This document shows positions 1 through 9,382 of a DNA stretch of 64,000 bases, piece by piece. Location of the stretch: assembly GCA_037976565.1 (NCBI GenBank), contig CP137679.1, forward strand, positions 28,517,539 through 28,581,538. The letters are read 5' to 3'. A program made the translations under genes and the position numbers. Each line of letters begins with the position of its first letter. The stretch's first letter is position 1. The notes below the pieces were generated by a model. The model saw only the letters and a list, made by a program, of their open reading frames with translations, ran no database searches and had not been told where the DNA came from. The DNA comes from Mesocentrotus franciscanus (Eukaryota; Echinodermata; Echinoidea; Camarodonta; Strongylocentrotidae).

Positions 1-59
1 CTAATCTTCAATTCAATGATCCAATTTAATGATGTTAATGTAAAATGATGTATTAAGAT

Positions 60-215
60 ATGAACTGATGAATGAAGTACTGATGAACTGATAGATTGAA
101 CTGATGTGAAATGAACTGAATTGATGAGCTAAACTGATGAACTGATGAATGAACTGATAGATTGAACTGTGACCTGAACTGAAGTGATAACTTAACTGAT
201 GAACAAAATATTGAG
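60..215. repeat. Degenerate TGAACTGA simple repeat
   Basis: Short AACTGATG/TGAACTGA words recur imperfectly through this stretch. The same tract is present at 4524-4679 in unit C, but it is missing from the truncated unit B. It resembles the pentamer tails of LINE 3' ends elsewhere in the window, but no element body precedes it. Confidence 0.75.
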
Positions 216-439
216 AAAGATTATGATCAAAATCATGATCATAATGAAATTTAATGAAAATATAGATATAGAGAAGGAGAGAGGGAGACGAGTTATTGAC
301 ATGTAAAAATACATGAGCTGGACCGAGGGAAGAAAGAGGAATCAGAATGCATACACTTTGAAGGAGAGAGGACATGGTAGGGGTGAAATAAGAATACAAA
401 GGGCAAAATGAAGAGCTAGAGGAAATTAAAGAAAATTAC

Positions 440-680
440 AATAGATATCGGAGGGAGAACGAGAACCAGAGGCCGGGAAAGGGAGAGGGTGAGAGAGTAT
501 ACAATGAGAGGCAGAGACAGAGGGAGCTAGGCAGAGCAAGAGAGGGAGACAGAGATAGGGAGAGAGTGAAAGAGTAGAGAGAGAGATGCAATGAGAGAGC
601 AAGAGAAGGATAGAGGGCAGATCAAGAGAGGGGAAGGGAAACAGAGCAAGAGAGAGCAAGAGAAAGAGATGCAATGGAGA
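440..680. repeat. GA-rich purine tract of unit A
   Basis: The plus strand is almost entirely purine, with GAGAGA, GCAGAG and AAGAGA words. It corresponds to 2470-2740 in unit B and 4904-5144 in unit C. Unit B's version is clearly more diverged. The Leu/Ser-rich minus-strand ORFs across it are translation artefacts of a pyrimidine tract. Confidence 0.85.
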
Positions 681-1099
681 ACGATGCTTTTAATATTTCC
701 AGCATAAATAGAATTGAATATTTACTATATTATAGAGAAAGAGAGAAGTTATAGACATGTAAACAATTCTATGTCCGCGGGAGAGACGTAAAGATTGCAT
801 ATACCTGGGCTGAATTACTGGAAAGTATAAACGTCTGGGAAGGAGACTAAACATCATGAAAATGGGATGATTTGATATATTCCAACAGACTTGGGAGATT
901 AACCCTATAGGTTTAATACACGACAAGGAATCAGATTTCCCATAGGGTTGTACTCAAACGATTGACATTCTTCTCCCATAGATATAACACGCAAAATTAG
1001 GCATTTTATTACATTGTTTGTGATTGTATATGATAATATGTTATAATAGTCGAAGAAGATCATAAAATCAAATTTAAAACGACGGCAAAAAAAAAAAAA

Positions 1100-1173
1100 T
1101 GACCCACCAGGAATCGAACTTGGGTCGCCGGAATGGGAGGCAAGTGCTATGACCACTATACCAAAATAATCCA
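1100..1173 (-). pseudogene. tRNA-like Pol III unit with oligo-T terminator (copy A)
   Basis: Read on the minus strand, this shows a box A (TGGTATAGTGG) and a box B (AGTTCGATTCC) at tRNA spacing. The T-arm has five pairs with one mismatch, and the seven-base loop CTCCCAT would place a CCC (Gly) anticodon. The anticodon and acceptor stems pair poorly, so this is not a functional tRNA. A run of 13 T (A on plus, 1087-1099) follows the 3' end directly, which would terminate Pol III. Seen: boxes, T-arm, T-run. Inferred: a short transcript of about 75 nt, or a SINE head. Confidence 0.7.
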
Positions 1174-1592
1174 CATAGACATTACACGTGAACGGAAAAT
1201 GGAATTCTCAAATCCCACTTTGCAAGTGAAATATGAGCATGATCCCGGCATCTGATCGAAAAATAAAGGGCACACTTGTGATAGCTTATTGTCTCAGCTA
1301 CAACATACTCAAAGCTCAGCAAAACAAAACTAAAACGACGGAGATATTGCTCGCGAAAGACGGGAATGTAGAATCCAGTTTTGAGAAAAAGTCATGTCCC
1401 ATAGAGAATACACGCAAAATGTGAAAAATTGACATGCCTCCTTTAATCGCAAAAATACGCCATGATGCCTTTGTCAAAATGAAAAATCGTGATGACTGCA
1501 TTTGTAGAGAATTGTCTCAGCTAGAACATATCAAAATTTGGAAGAAAATCGATCAATATTTACAGAGATACAATCAATTTTCCAAAATATGC

Positions 1593-1612
1593 TGACGTCA
1601 TAATATGCAAAT
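1593..1612. promoter_or_regulatory. TGACGTCA + ATGCAAAT composite (unit A)
   Basis: A perfect cAMP-response-element palindrome lies four bases from a perfect octamer (Oct/POU) site. The same pair recurs at 2375-2394, 3620-3639 and 6053-6072. Further TGACGTCA palindromes stand alone at 1642-1649 and 2231-2238. Protein binding is inferred from the motifs only. Confidence 0.6.
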
Positions 1613-1960
1613 TGAAATTTTGAGTTCGGAGGCCATTATGATGACGTCATGAGTTAATTGAGGGTCAAATGAGACATGAAATCATATCTCCGACTCATAA
1701 TCTATCCAAATATGAAAAAAATTTGGAGTTCCATCCATTCTGAAGAGTTACAATGAATTTTGTATAGGCATGTTTTGCCCATGTATTGTGGATAGAGATA
1801 GCGCGGTCCGCGGGTGCTGTTATACTTTGACGGACGCTCATTGCGTTATTACTGGTCAGAAAAAGGTGAACAAGGTATCAAAATGCTTGGAAAAATATGC
1901 CAAATATGATGACAGAAAAATTTGGCGATTCTATGTTGCAAAATGCCAAACGCGCGAAAA

Positions 1961-1984
1961 CGCGCGCGCATGCGCGTGTGCGCG
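1961..1984. other. Alternating CG/CA tract (Z-DNA-prone)
   Basis: This is 24 bases of strict purine-pyrimidine alternation rich in CG. A second tract lies at 2083-2101. Equivalents are at 3987-4010 (unit B) and 6424-6439 (unit C, shortened by 8 bases). Most sequence differences between units A and C cluster around these tracts. Confidence 0.7.
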
Positions 1985-2370
1985 TTTTTTGCAAAATGCT
2001 TAAAATGGCCTGAAACGTATCCAAAATGAATTTGAGACGATTTGGAGCATTTTGAAATTTTAAGCGCGTGCTGACGCGCGGACGTACGCATGCGCGCGCA
2101 TCTTTTGACCTGAAATTGACCGGACGGATATTGACCTTGATCATGATAAATATGAATGAAAATGACTTTCCGTTATGAAGATATGATCATGAGTTGAAAG
2201 TACCAAAAAAAACACAAAATGGCGCCTGGATGACGTCATGAAGACTTGATGACCTTGAAAATGTTACTGTCACGTCTCATGACTATGACCTATGACTGTA
2301 TCAAAATTGAAAGAAATTGACTGAACCGATCTTGAGTTATCCTCTACACAAAAAAGGGGCGGAAATAAAT

Positions 2371-2412
2371 ATGCTGACGTCATAATATGCAAATTCGTAT
2401 TTTGAGTTCCAA
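2371..2412. other. Recombination junction between units A and B
   Basis: Instead of the AT-rich end seen in units B and C, unit A runs into a 40-base copy of its own internal CRE/octamer segment (compare 1590-1632). It then enters the GA-rich region of unit B. This looks like an unequal exchange or template switch at the repeated CRE/octamer motif. Confidence 0.65.
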
Positions 2413-2469
2413 GGCCAAAGGGCAAAGGGCAGAGCTATAGAAAATTAAGGAACATTACAAGACATAATA

Positions 2470-2740
2470 AGAAGGAGAGCGAGAACCAGAGGCGGGAGAG
2501 GTAGAGGGTGAGAGAGAAGAAAAGAGAAGGGCAGAGGCAGAGGGAGACAGAGCAAGAGAATAAGAGGGAGGCAAGGCAAGAGGTCGAGGTAGAGGGAGGC
2601 AGAGAGAGAGGGAGAGGGTAAAAGAGTAGAGAGAGATATATATATGCAGAGACAGAGCAAGAGAAGGAGAGGGGCAAAATAAGAGAGGAGAAGGGAAACA
2701 GAGCAAGAGAGAGGAGAAAGAGAGAGATGCAATGGAGAAC
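2470..2740. repeat. GA-rich purine tract of unit B
   Basis: This is the diverged counterpart of 440-680. The three overlapping minus-strand ORFs here are Leu/Ser/Pro-rich products of the pyrimidine strand and I do not take them as genes. Confidence 0.8.
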
Positions 2741-3126
2741 GATGCATTCAATATATCCAGCATAAATAGAATTTAATATAGAGAAAGAGAGAAGTATAGA
2801 CAAGTAAACAATTCTATGTCCACGGGAGAGACGTAAACATGCATATACCTTGGGCTGAATAACTGGAAAAAGTAAAAACGTCTGGGAAGGAGACTAGCAA
2901 GGTGATTTGATATTGTAGCAGAGTTGGGAGATAAACCCTATATTAGGTTTAATACCAGATTTCCCATAGGGTTGTACTCAAACGATTGACATTCTTCTCC
3001 CATAGATATAACACGCAAAATTAGGCATTTTATTACATTGTTTGTGATTGTATATGATAATATGTTATAATAGTCGAAGAAGATCATAAAATCAAATTTA
3101 AAACGACGGCAAAAAAAAAAAAAAAA

Positions 3127-3200
3127 TGACCCACCAGGAATCGAACTTGGGTCGCCGGAATGGGAGGCAAGTGCTATGACCACTATACCAAAATAATCCA
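3127..3200 (-). pseudogene. tRNA-like Pol III unit (copy B)
   Basis: The sequence across boxes A and B and the T-arm is the same as in copy A. The downstream T-run is longer here (16 A on plus, 3111-3126). Conservation of this cassette inside an otherwise diverged unit is noteworthy. The stems outside the T-arm remain poor. Confidence 0.7.
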
Positions 3201-3619
3201 CATAGACATTACACGTGAACGGAAAATGGAATTCTCAAATCCCACTTTGCAAGTGAAATATGAGCATGATCCCGGCATCTGATCGAAAAATAAAGGGCAC
3301 ACTTGTGATAGCTTATTGTCTCAGCTACAACATACTCAAAGCTCAGCAAAACAAAACTAAAACGACGGAGATATTGCTCGCGAAAGACGGAATGTAGAAT
3401 CCAGTTTTGAGAAAAAGTCATGTCCCATAGAGAATACACGCAAAATGTGAAAAATTGACATGCCTCCTTTAATCGCAAAAATACGCCATGATGCCTTTGT
3501 CAAAATGAAAAATCGTGGTGACTGCATTTGTAGAGAATTGTCTCAGCTAGAACATATCAAAATTTGGAAGAAAATCGATCAATATTTACAGAGATACAAT
3601 CAATTTTCCAAAAATATGC

Positions 3620-3639
3620 TGACGTCATAATATGCAAAT
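3620..3639. promoter_or_regulatory. TGACGTCA + ATGCAAAT composite (unit B)
   Basis: The spacing is identical to the copies in A and C. Isolated TGACGTCA palindromes of this unit lie at 3669-3676 and 4259-4266. Confidence 0.6.
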
Positions 3640-4402
3640 TGAAATTTTGAGTTCGGAGGCCATTATGATGACGTCATGAGTTAATTGAGGGTCAAATGAG
3701 ACATGAAATCATATCTCCGACTCATAATCTATCCAAATATGAAAAAAATTGGGAGTTCCCATCCATTCTGAAGAGTTACAATGAATTTTGTATAGGCATG
3801 TTTTTGCCCATATATGCTATGTATTACAAGAGCTCGCGCGCACGGACATGTTTCTTGAACGGACGCTCATTCCGTTATTAATGGTCATAAAAGGATAAAC
3901 ATGGTATCAAATTGTTCGAAAAAATGGGAATATCATGACAAAAAAAATATGGCGATTATGTTGCGTTCGGCCGTCACGAACGAAAACGCGCGCGCATGCG
4001 TGTGTGCGCGTTTTTTTGCGAAATGCTTAAAATGGCCTGAAACGTATCCAAAATGAATTTGAGACGATTTGGAGCATTTTGAAATTTTGCGCGCGCGCTG
4101 ACGCGCGGACGTAGGCACGCGCGCGCGTTTTTTGACCTGAAATTGACCGGACGGATATTGACCTTGATCATGATAAATATAAATGAAAAATGACTTTCCG
4201 TTATGAAGATATGATCATGAGTTGAAAGTACCCCAAAAAACACAAAATGGCGCCTGGATGACGTCATGAAGACTTGATGACCTTGAAAATGTTACTGTCA
4301 CGTCTCATGACTATGACCTATGACTGTATCAAAATTGAAAGAAATTGACCGAACCGATCTTGAGTTATCCTCTACACAAAAAGGGGCGGAAATAAATAAA
4401 AA

Positions 4403-4464
4403 CTAGAAAAGTAATTCGTCATCAGGACGAATTAGGTGATCTGTCTTCAATTCTTATGATCATG
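4403..4464. other. Spacer between units B and C with one hairpin motif
   Basis: It contains an ATTCGTC/GACGAAT inverted repeat (about 4413-4429) followed by AGGTGATCTGTC. That word is the left arm of the hairpins in the minisatellite at 6835-7180. A single relic of the same minisatellite therefore sits at the unit boundary here, which ties the hairpin repeat to the macro-repeat. Confidence 0.6.
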
Positions 4465-5563
4465 CTAATCTTCAATTCAATGATCCAATTTAATGATGTT
4501 AATGTAAAATGATGTATTAAGATATGAACTGATGAATGAAGTACTGATGAACTGATAGATTGAACTGATGTGAAATGAACTGAATTGATGAGCTAAACTG
4601 ATGAACTGATGAATGAACTGATAGATTGAACTGTGACCTGAACTGAAGTGATAACTTAACTGATGAACAAAATATTGAGAAAGATTATGATCAAAATCAT
4701 GATCATAATGAAATTTAATGAAAATATAGATATAGAGAAGGAGAGAGGGAGACGAGTTATTGACATGTAAAAATACATGAGCTGGACCGAGGGAAGAAAG
4801 AGGAATCAGAATGCATACACTTTGAAGGAGAGAGGACATGGTAGGGGTGAAATAAGAATACAAAGGGCAAAATGAAGAGCTAGAGGAAATTAAAGAAAAT
4901 TACAATAGATATCGGAGGGAGAACGAGAACCAGAGGCCGGGAAAGGGAGAGGGTGAGAGAGTATACAATGAGAGGCAGAGACAGAGGGAGCTAGGCAGAG
5001 CAAGAGAGGGAGACAGAGATAGGGAGAGAGTGAAAGAGTAGAGAGAGAGATGCAATGAGAGAGCAAGAGAAGGATAGAGGGCAGATCAAGAGAGGGGAAG
5101 GGAAACAGAGCAAGAGAGAGCAAGAGAAAGAGATGCAATGGAGAACGATGCTTTTAATATTTCCAGCATAAATAGAATTGAATATTTACTATATTATAGA
5201 GAAAGAGAGAAGTTATAGACATGTAAACAATTCTATGTCCGCGGGAGAGACGTAAACATTGCATATACCTGGGCTGAATTACTGGAAAGTATAAACGTCT
5301 GGGAAGGAGACTAAACATCATGAAAATGGGATGATTTGATATATTCCAACAGACTTGGGAGATTAACCCTATAGGTTTAATACACGACAAGGAATCAGAT
5401 TTCCCATAGGGTTGTACTCAAACGATTGACATTCTTCTCCCATAGATATAACACGCAAAATTAGGCATTTTATTACATTGTTTGTGATTGTATATGATAA
5501 TATGTTATAATAGTCGAAGAAGATCATAAAATCAAATTTAAAACGACGGCAAAAAAAAAAAAA

Positions 5564-5637
5564 TGACCCACCAGGAATCGAACTTGGGTCGCCGGAATGG
5601 GAGGCAAGTGCTATGACCACTATACCAAAATAATCCA
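5564..5637 (-). pseudogene. tRNA-like Pol III unit (copy C)
   Basis: Its box A, box B, T-arm and 13-T terminator are the same as in copy A. As there, the acceptor and anticodon stems are poor, so it is a tRNA-like Pol III unit and not a working tRNA. Confidence 0.7.
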
Positions 5638-6052
5638 CATAGACATTACACGTGAACGGAAAATGGAATTCTCAAATCCCACTTTGCAAGTGAAATATGA
5701 GCATGATCCCGGCATCTGATCGAAAAATAAAGGGCACACTTGTGATAGCTTATTGTCTCAGCTACAACATACTCAAAGCTCAGCAAAAACAAAACTAAAA
5801 CGACGGAGATATTGCTCGCGAAAGACGGGAATGTAGAATCCAGTTTTGAGAAAAGTCATGTCCCATAGAGAATACACGCAAAATGTGAAAAATTGACATG
5901 CCTCCTTTAATCGCAAAAATACGCCATGATGCCTTTGTCAAAATGAAAATCGTGACTGCATTTGTAGAGAATTGTCTCAGCTAGAACATATCAAAATTTG
6001 GAAGAAAATCGATCAATATTTACAGAGATACAATCAATTTTCCAAAATATGC

Positions 6053-6072
6053 TGACGTCATAATATGCAAAT
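6053..6072. promoter_or_regulatory. TGACGTCA + ATGCAAAT composite (unit C)
   Basis: A perfect palindrome and a perfect octamer lie four bases apart, as in the other units. Confidence 0.6.
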
Positions 6073-6834
6073 TGAAATTTTGAGTTCGGAGGCCATTATG
6101 ATGACGTCATGAGTTAATTGAGGGTCAAATGAGACATGAAATCATATCTCCGACTCATAATCTATCCAAATATGAAAAAAATTTGGAGTTCCCATCCATT
6201 CTGAAGAGTTACAATGAATTTTGTATAGGCATGTTTTGCCCATGTATTGTGGATAGAGATAGCGCGGTCCGCGGGTGCTGTTATACTTTGACGGACGCTC
6301 ATTGCGTTATTACTGGTCAGAAAAAAGTGAACAAGGTATCAAAATGCTTGGAAAAATATGCCAAATATGATGACAGAGAAAATTTGGCGATTCTATGTTG
6401 CAAAATGCCAAAACGCGCGAAAACGCGCGCGTGTGCGCGTTTTTTGTAAAATGCTTAAAATGGCCTGAAACGTATCCAAAATGAATTTGAGACGATTTAG
6501 AGCATTTTGAAATTTTGCGCACGCGCTGACGCGCGGACGTACGCATGCTTGCGCGTTTTTCGACCTGAAATTGACCGGACGGATATTGACCTTGATCATG
6601 ATAAATATGAATGAAAAATGACTTTCCGTTATGAAGATATGATCATGAGTTGAAAGTACCAAAAAAAACACAAAATGGCGCCTGGATGACGTCATGAAGA
6701 CTTGATGACCTTGAAAATGTTACTGTCACGTCTCATGACTATGACCTATGACTGTATCAAAATTGAAAGAAATTGACCGAACCGATCTTGAGTTATCCTC
6801 TACACAAAAAAGGGGCGGAAATAAATAAAAATAA

Positions 6835-7180
6835 ATAAAGAAGAAAGAAAATTCTGACGAAATCAATAGGTGATCTGTCAATGACAGATCACCTAATAAA
6901 TAAATAAATAAATAAAGAAGAAAGAAAATTCTGACGAAAACAATAGGTGATCTGTCGATACCGACAGACCACCTAATAAATAAATAAAGAAGAAAGAAAA
7001 TTCTGACGAAAACAATAGGTGATCTGTCGATACCGACAGACCACCTAATAAAGAAAGAAAATTCTGACGAAATTAATAGGTGATCTGTCGATATACGACA
7101 GACCACCTAATAAATAAATAAAGAAAGAAAATTCTGACAAAAACAATAGGTAGTCTGTCGTTGACAGACCACCTAATTAA
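6835..7180. repeat. Five-unit minisatellite, each unit with a hairpin
   Basis: Units of about 60-77 bases have the form AT-rich linker (AAATAAATAAAGAAAG), then AATTCTGACGAAA, then a hairpin with arms AGGTGATCTGTC and GACAGATCACCT. Hairpins lie at 6868-6894, 6945-6974, 7017-7046, 7078-7108 and 7148-7174. The first is a perfect 13-bp inverted repeat with a one-base loop. Later ones have GACAGACCACCT in the right arm, so units 2-4 each carry the same mismatch. In unit 5 the left arm is also changed (AGGTAGTCTGTC). The block starts directly after unit C. It is not a CRISPR array: the context is eukaryotic and the linkers are repeats themselves. Confidence 0.85.
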
Positions 7181-7998
7181 CACAATATGTAGTAATATTG
7201 CGATCGCTATTGCCGGTCATCATTCGTGCTCAAATCACACTGAACAACATAATCACATCAAATCAAACATCGCTCAGCCTCAGTGTTTGTTTCGTATATT
7301 GGTCAGTGGAGGCTTCTTGAAACAAATTTCACAAATTAAATAATAAGTAATAATACCTTTTTTAGCCTTTTTTTTCGATGGAAATTACTCTTAACGCTCG
7401 TCTTCTCCACCGGCTTCCGACTGCGATCTCTGCCGTCTAGTCTGGTAAGCAAGTTCGTAATTCGCGATGGTACATTACGTCGGTGGAATCTACCCACTCA
7501 CGATCAAACATAGTCGACATGTAAACACGTATTTTTAATTCAGAAATTACAATGATTTGAAAACTGGTCCATCGATACCATCAATATAATCGTTACTGGA
7601 TTCAGATAATGAATACTGCAGATCCAACTTACTGTCTGGCCTAATTTCGCTCATTTTATGGATAATAAATCTTTAAAATTGATGATAATATGGCTGCTAT
7701 CGATCGTCTAGTGTGTGTTGATACGGCATTGTGGAAGTAGGATTCATTCAATCCCCCACGTAAAACTATCATCTAAGCCGCCTAATTTGTATGATTTCGG
7801 TTTTGTTTATGGGGGGAGGGGGTGCCAAGATTCAATGTTAAAATGTCTGATTGTGGTCACATATGTTTTTTAAGGGAAAAGATATGACACATTTCACTTT
7901 CTTTAGATCATCGTGATTACTAAACATCTGCGTCTCTCTTTCAGTAGTTTCTAAATATTGTTTCCGCATCATGTTAACCTGGTGGGTGTTACACTAAA
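7181..7998. other. Unassigned unique sequence
   Basis: I see no coding stretch, repeat or RNA I can name. The first 160 bases are locally richer in CpG. A G-rich run lies at 7811-7822. Confidence 0.5.
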
Positions 7999-8205
7999 CC
8001 CTAAAATCGATCTTTAAATCGATCCGATCGATTTTAAGGGCCTAAAATTGATGATTGATTGATTTTTATTCGACAAGCTTCCAACATATACAATAATAAC
8101 AGATCAGAAATAAGTCAGCTTGAACAGGAAAACCCACGAAAGCTCGACTTTCGGACTCGTTTCATGTAATAAATAAAATCGATTTTAGCTTTAAAATCGA
8201 TTTTG
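7999..8205. repeat. Palindrome cluster around AAAATCGAT, interrupted
   Basis: An inverted repeat CCCTAAAATCGATC / GATCGATTTTAAGGG lies at about 7999-8039. Further AAAATCGATTTT palindromes lie at about 8175-8206. The stretch between them looks like an inserted LINE 3' end, so this may be a small palindromic element split by an insertion. Confidence 0.45.
8040..8165 (-). mobile_element. LINE 3' end (CR1/L2-like), minus strand
   Basis: Read on minus, a stem-loop with arms CGAAAG/CTTTCG (8137-8153) is followed by an AATAAA-like signal and a short (ATCA)n tail. This is the layout typical of CR1/L2 3' untranslated regions. No reverse transcriptase sequence is attached. Confidence 0.45.
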
Positions 8206-8371
8206 AGTTAGAGCGTGATCCATATCAGTTTTAAGATCAATTTTATTCTTATTCATTAGATTATTGATATGCTATGTTCAGCATTCATTGGCTGTACAGG
8301 CGTAAGTGTCGGCTAACGTCAATTTGATCATGGATCGGGAAATGGAAAATTCTGTTCAAAATTAATGGCAA

Positions 8372-8399
8372 TTTTTTTTTTTTTTTTTTTGGGGGGGGG
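8372..8399. repeat. T19-G9 homopolymer junction
   Basis: Nineteen T are followed directly by nine G. Similar T-run/G-run junctions recur at 11908-11927, 15446-15465, 23601-23619 and, on the other strand, 27873-27894. Confidence 0.8.
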
Positions 8400-9105
8400 A
8401 ATAAGTCTTTGTTGATAAACAAGTATTTTTTAAATCATCAAATTTAATACCAGGCATGATCAATACCAAAGGCCGCAGTTGCCCATTTTTTTCAGGTACT
8501 TACTTAAGTGTGTTGGGCCTGTTTTCTCCTTAAACATTCCCTTTTACATCTGATTAATATCCCTTTTTATTTATTACAAGTGCACTTTTCCTTCATGCAA
8601 TATGTCCTGTTTTACTTTGTTTTAAAGTTCCTCTTGTTACTGTTTTCTTCTCACTATTAGAAGTGCCCTTTTCCATTCTGCTGTGTGCTCCCTTTTCCAT
8701 ATTTTTCTTACCATATCTGCTTACAACACTATGTGCTGTTATTCCATTCATAATATACTCTCTCTCTCTCATTAACATACAACGACACTTCCATCACAAC
8801 ACTTTGCTTTCCGCCCCTTTCAAAGTGATTGTTTTGTTCTTTCATGAACCCCCCCCCCCCTTCCCGGTCAAAAAATTAATAAATAAAGTACAAAAATAAA
8901 AAAATTAACACTAACTTTTAAGAAAAAAGCATTGCTAGGATATTTCAATACTCATCATCAAACAAACACACCATCATTGAATCACATCATTGTCCTTTAT
9001 CATAATTTCATAATTACCAGCATACAATCTCATCCATTCATTTTTTTGCCTCCCCCTTTAACTTGTTAAATGACAGACACTCCCCGTCCAGCCGGCCAGC
9101 ACCGG
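8400..9105. other. Unassigned, pyrimidine-rich
   Basis: The sequence is mostly T/C-rich, with a C11 run at about 8850. A poly-T tract ending CAG|GTACTT (8488-8500) resembles a zero-length exon (recursive splice) site, but it is short and unsupported. No gene is visible. Confidence 0.4.
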
Positions 9106-9111
9106 TCGATT

Positions 9112-9382
9112 CCAATCAGCAGACGGGCCGAACCAGCGGCCCGTTGATTGGTTGAGCTCGCTATTGTTTCCGCCCAGCAGGCGAACCGAACCAGCGGCCT
9201 GCTAATTGGTCGAGCACCGTGTGCGTCGGCCAATAGGCCTTGTGCATCAGCCGAACCAGCGGCTGAACCAGCGGCCTGCCGATTGGTCGAGCACCGTGTG
9301 CGTCGGCCAATAGGCCTTGTGCGTTATTGTTCGAATTATTGATCGAATTAATTGACCGCCGGTCCTCCCGTAGAGTATAAAA
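9112..9382 (+). promoter_or_regulatory. Pol II promoter: six CCAAT boxes plus TATA box
   Basis: A GC-rich 77-base tandem repeat (9202-9245 and 9279-9322 are near-identical cores) carries CCAAT in both orientations. Plus-strand CCAAT lies at 9112, 9230 and 9307; minus-strand (ATTGG) at 9147, 9205 and 9282. Each core holds an inverted ATTGG...CCAAT pair 25 bases apart. A TATAAAA box follows at 9376-9382, so a plus-strand start near 9405-9415 is expected. Known: NF-Y binds CCAAT, and multiple CCAAT sites upstream of TATA mark strong promoters. What it drives is unclear, since only short ORFs follow. It could be the promoter of a retroelement terminal repeat. Confidence 0.65.

Larger units (their letters stand above)
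1..2370. repeat. Macro-repeat unit A (left part of tandem array)
   Basis: This unit matches 4465-6830 with a constant offset of 4464 bases. By eye there are fewer than ten differences over its first 1.8 kb. In order it holds a TGAACTGA-type simple repeat (60-215), a GA-rich tract (440-680), a tRNA-like Pol III unit on the minus strand (1100-1173), a CRE plus octamer composite (1593-1612), alternating CG/CA tracts (1961-1984, 2083-2101), further TGACGTCA sites (1642, 2231) and an end at a GGGGCGGAAATAAAT motif. The window starts inside it or at its edge, so the array probably continues to the left. ORFs in it are short and not shared in frame between copies, so I call no gene. A satellite-like macro-repeat or a family of non-autonomous elements are both possible. 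Confidence 0.9.
2413..4402. repeat. Macro-repeat unit B (5'-truncated)
   Basis: This unit is homologous to 395-2370 of unit A and lacks the first 395 bases. The part from 2960 to 3800 is close to A and C. The GA-rich head and the patch 3805-3985 are much more diverged. It ends in the same GGGGCGGAAATAAAT motif as unit C and then leaves into the hairpin-bearing spacer. The uneven divergence suggests a mosaic produced by recombination or gene conversion. Confidence 0.88.
4465..6830. repeat. Macro-repeat unit C
   Basis: This is a near copy of unit A with the same order of parts: simple repeat, GA tract (4904-5144), tRNA-like unit (5564-5637), CRE/octamer (6053-6072), and TGACGTCA at 6102 and 6687. 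Differences from A are mostly one-base indels up to about 6260 and become frequent at 6380-6570 around the CG/CA tract. A 106-residue plus-strand ORF (6129-6449) is broken by frameshifts in unit A and altered in B, which argues against coding. Confidence 0.9.

Noticed and set aside
1100..1173. Functional tRNA-Gly
   Set aside because: The acceptor and anticodon stems have too many mismatches. Only the T-arm and promoter boxes are sound.
905..1174. Conserved-looking peptide in the macro-repeat (also 2938-3201, 5369-5638)
   Set aside because: It reads the tRNA-like unit in a coding frame; its similarity between copies follows from the repeat.
6835..7180. CRISPR-like array
   Set aside because: The DNA is eukaryotic. 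The linkers between hairpins are repeats and not unique spacers, and there are no cas genes.
6835..7180. Helitron 3' end (hairpin near terminus)
   Set aside because: No CTRR terminus follows any of the hairpins, and no Rep/helicase sequence is present.
8488..8500. Recursive splice site (CAG|GTACTT after poly-T)
   Set aside because: The tract is short, no intron context is known, and such words are expected in T-rich DNA.
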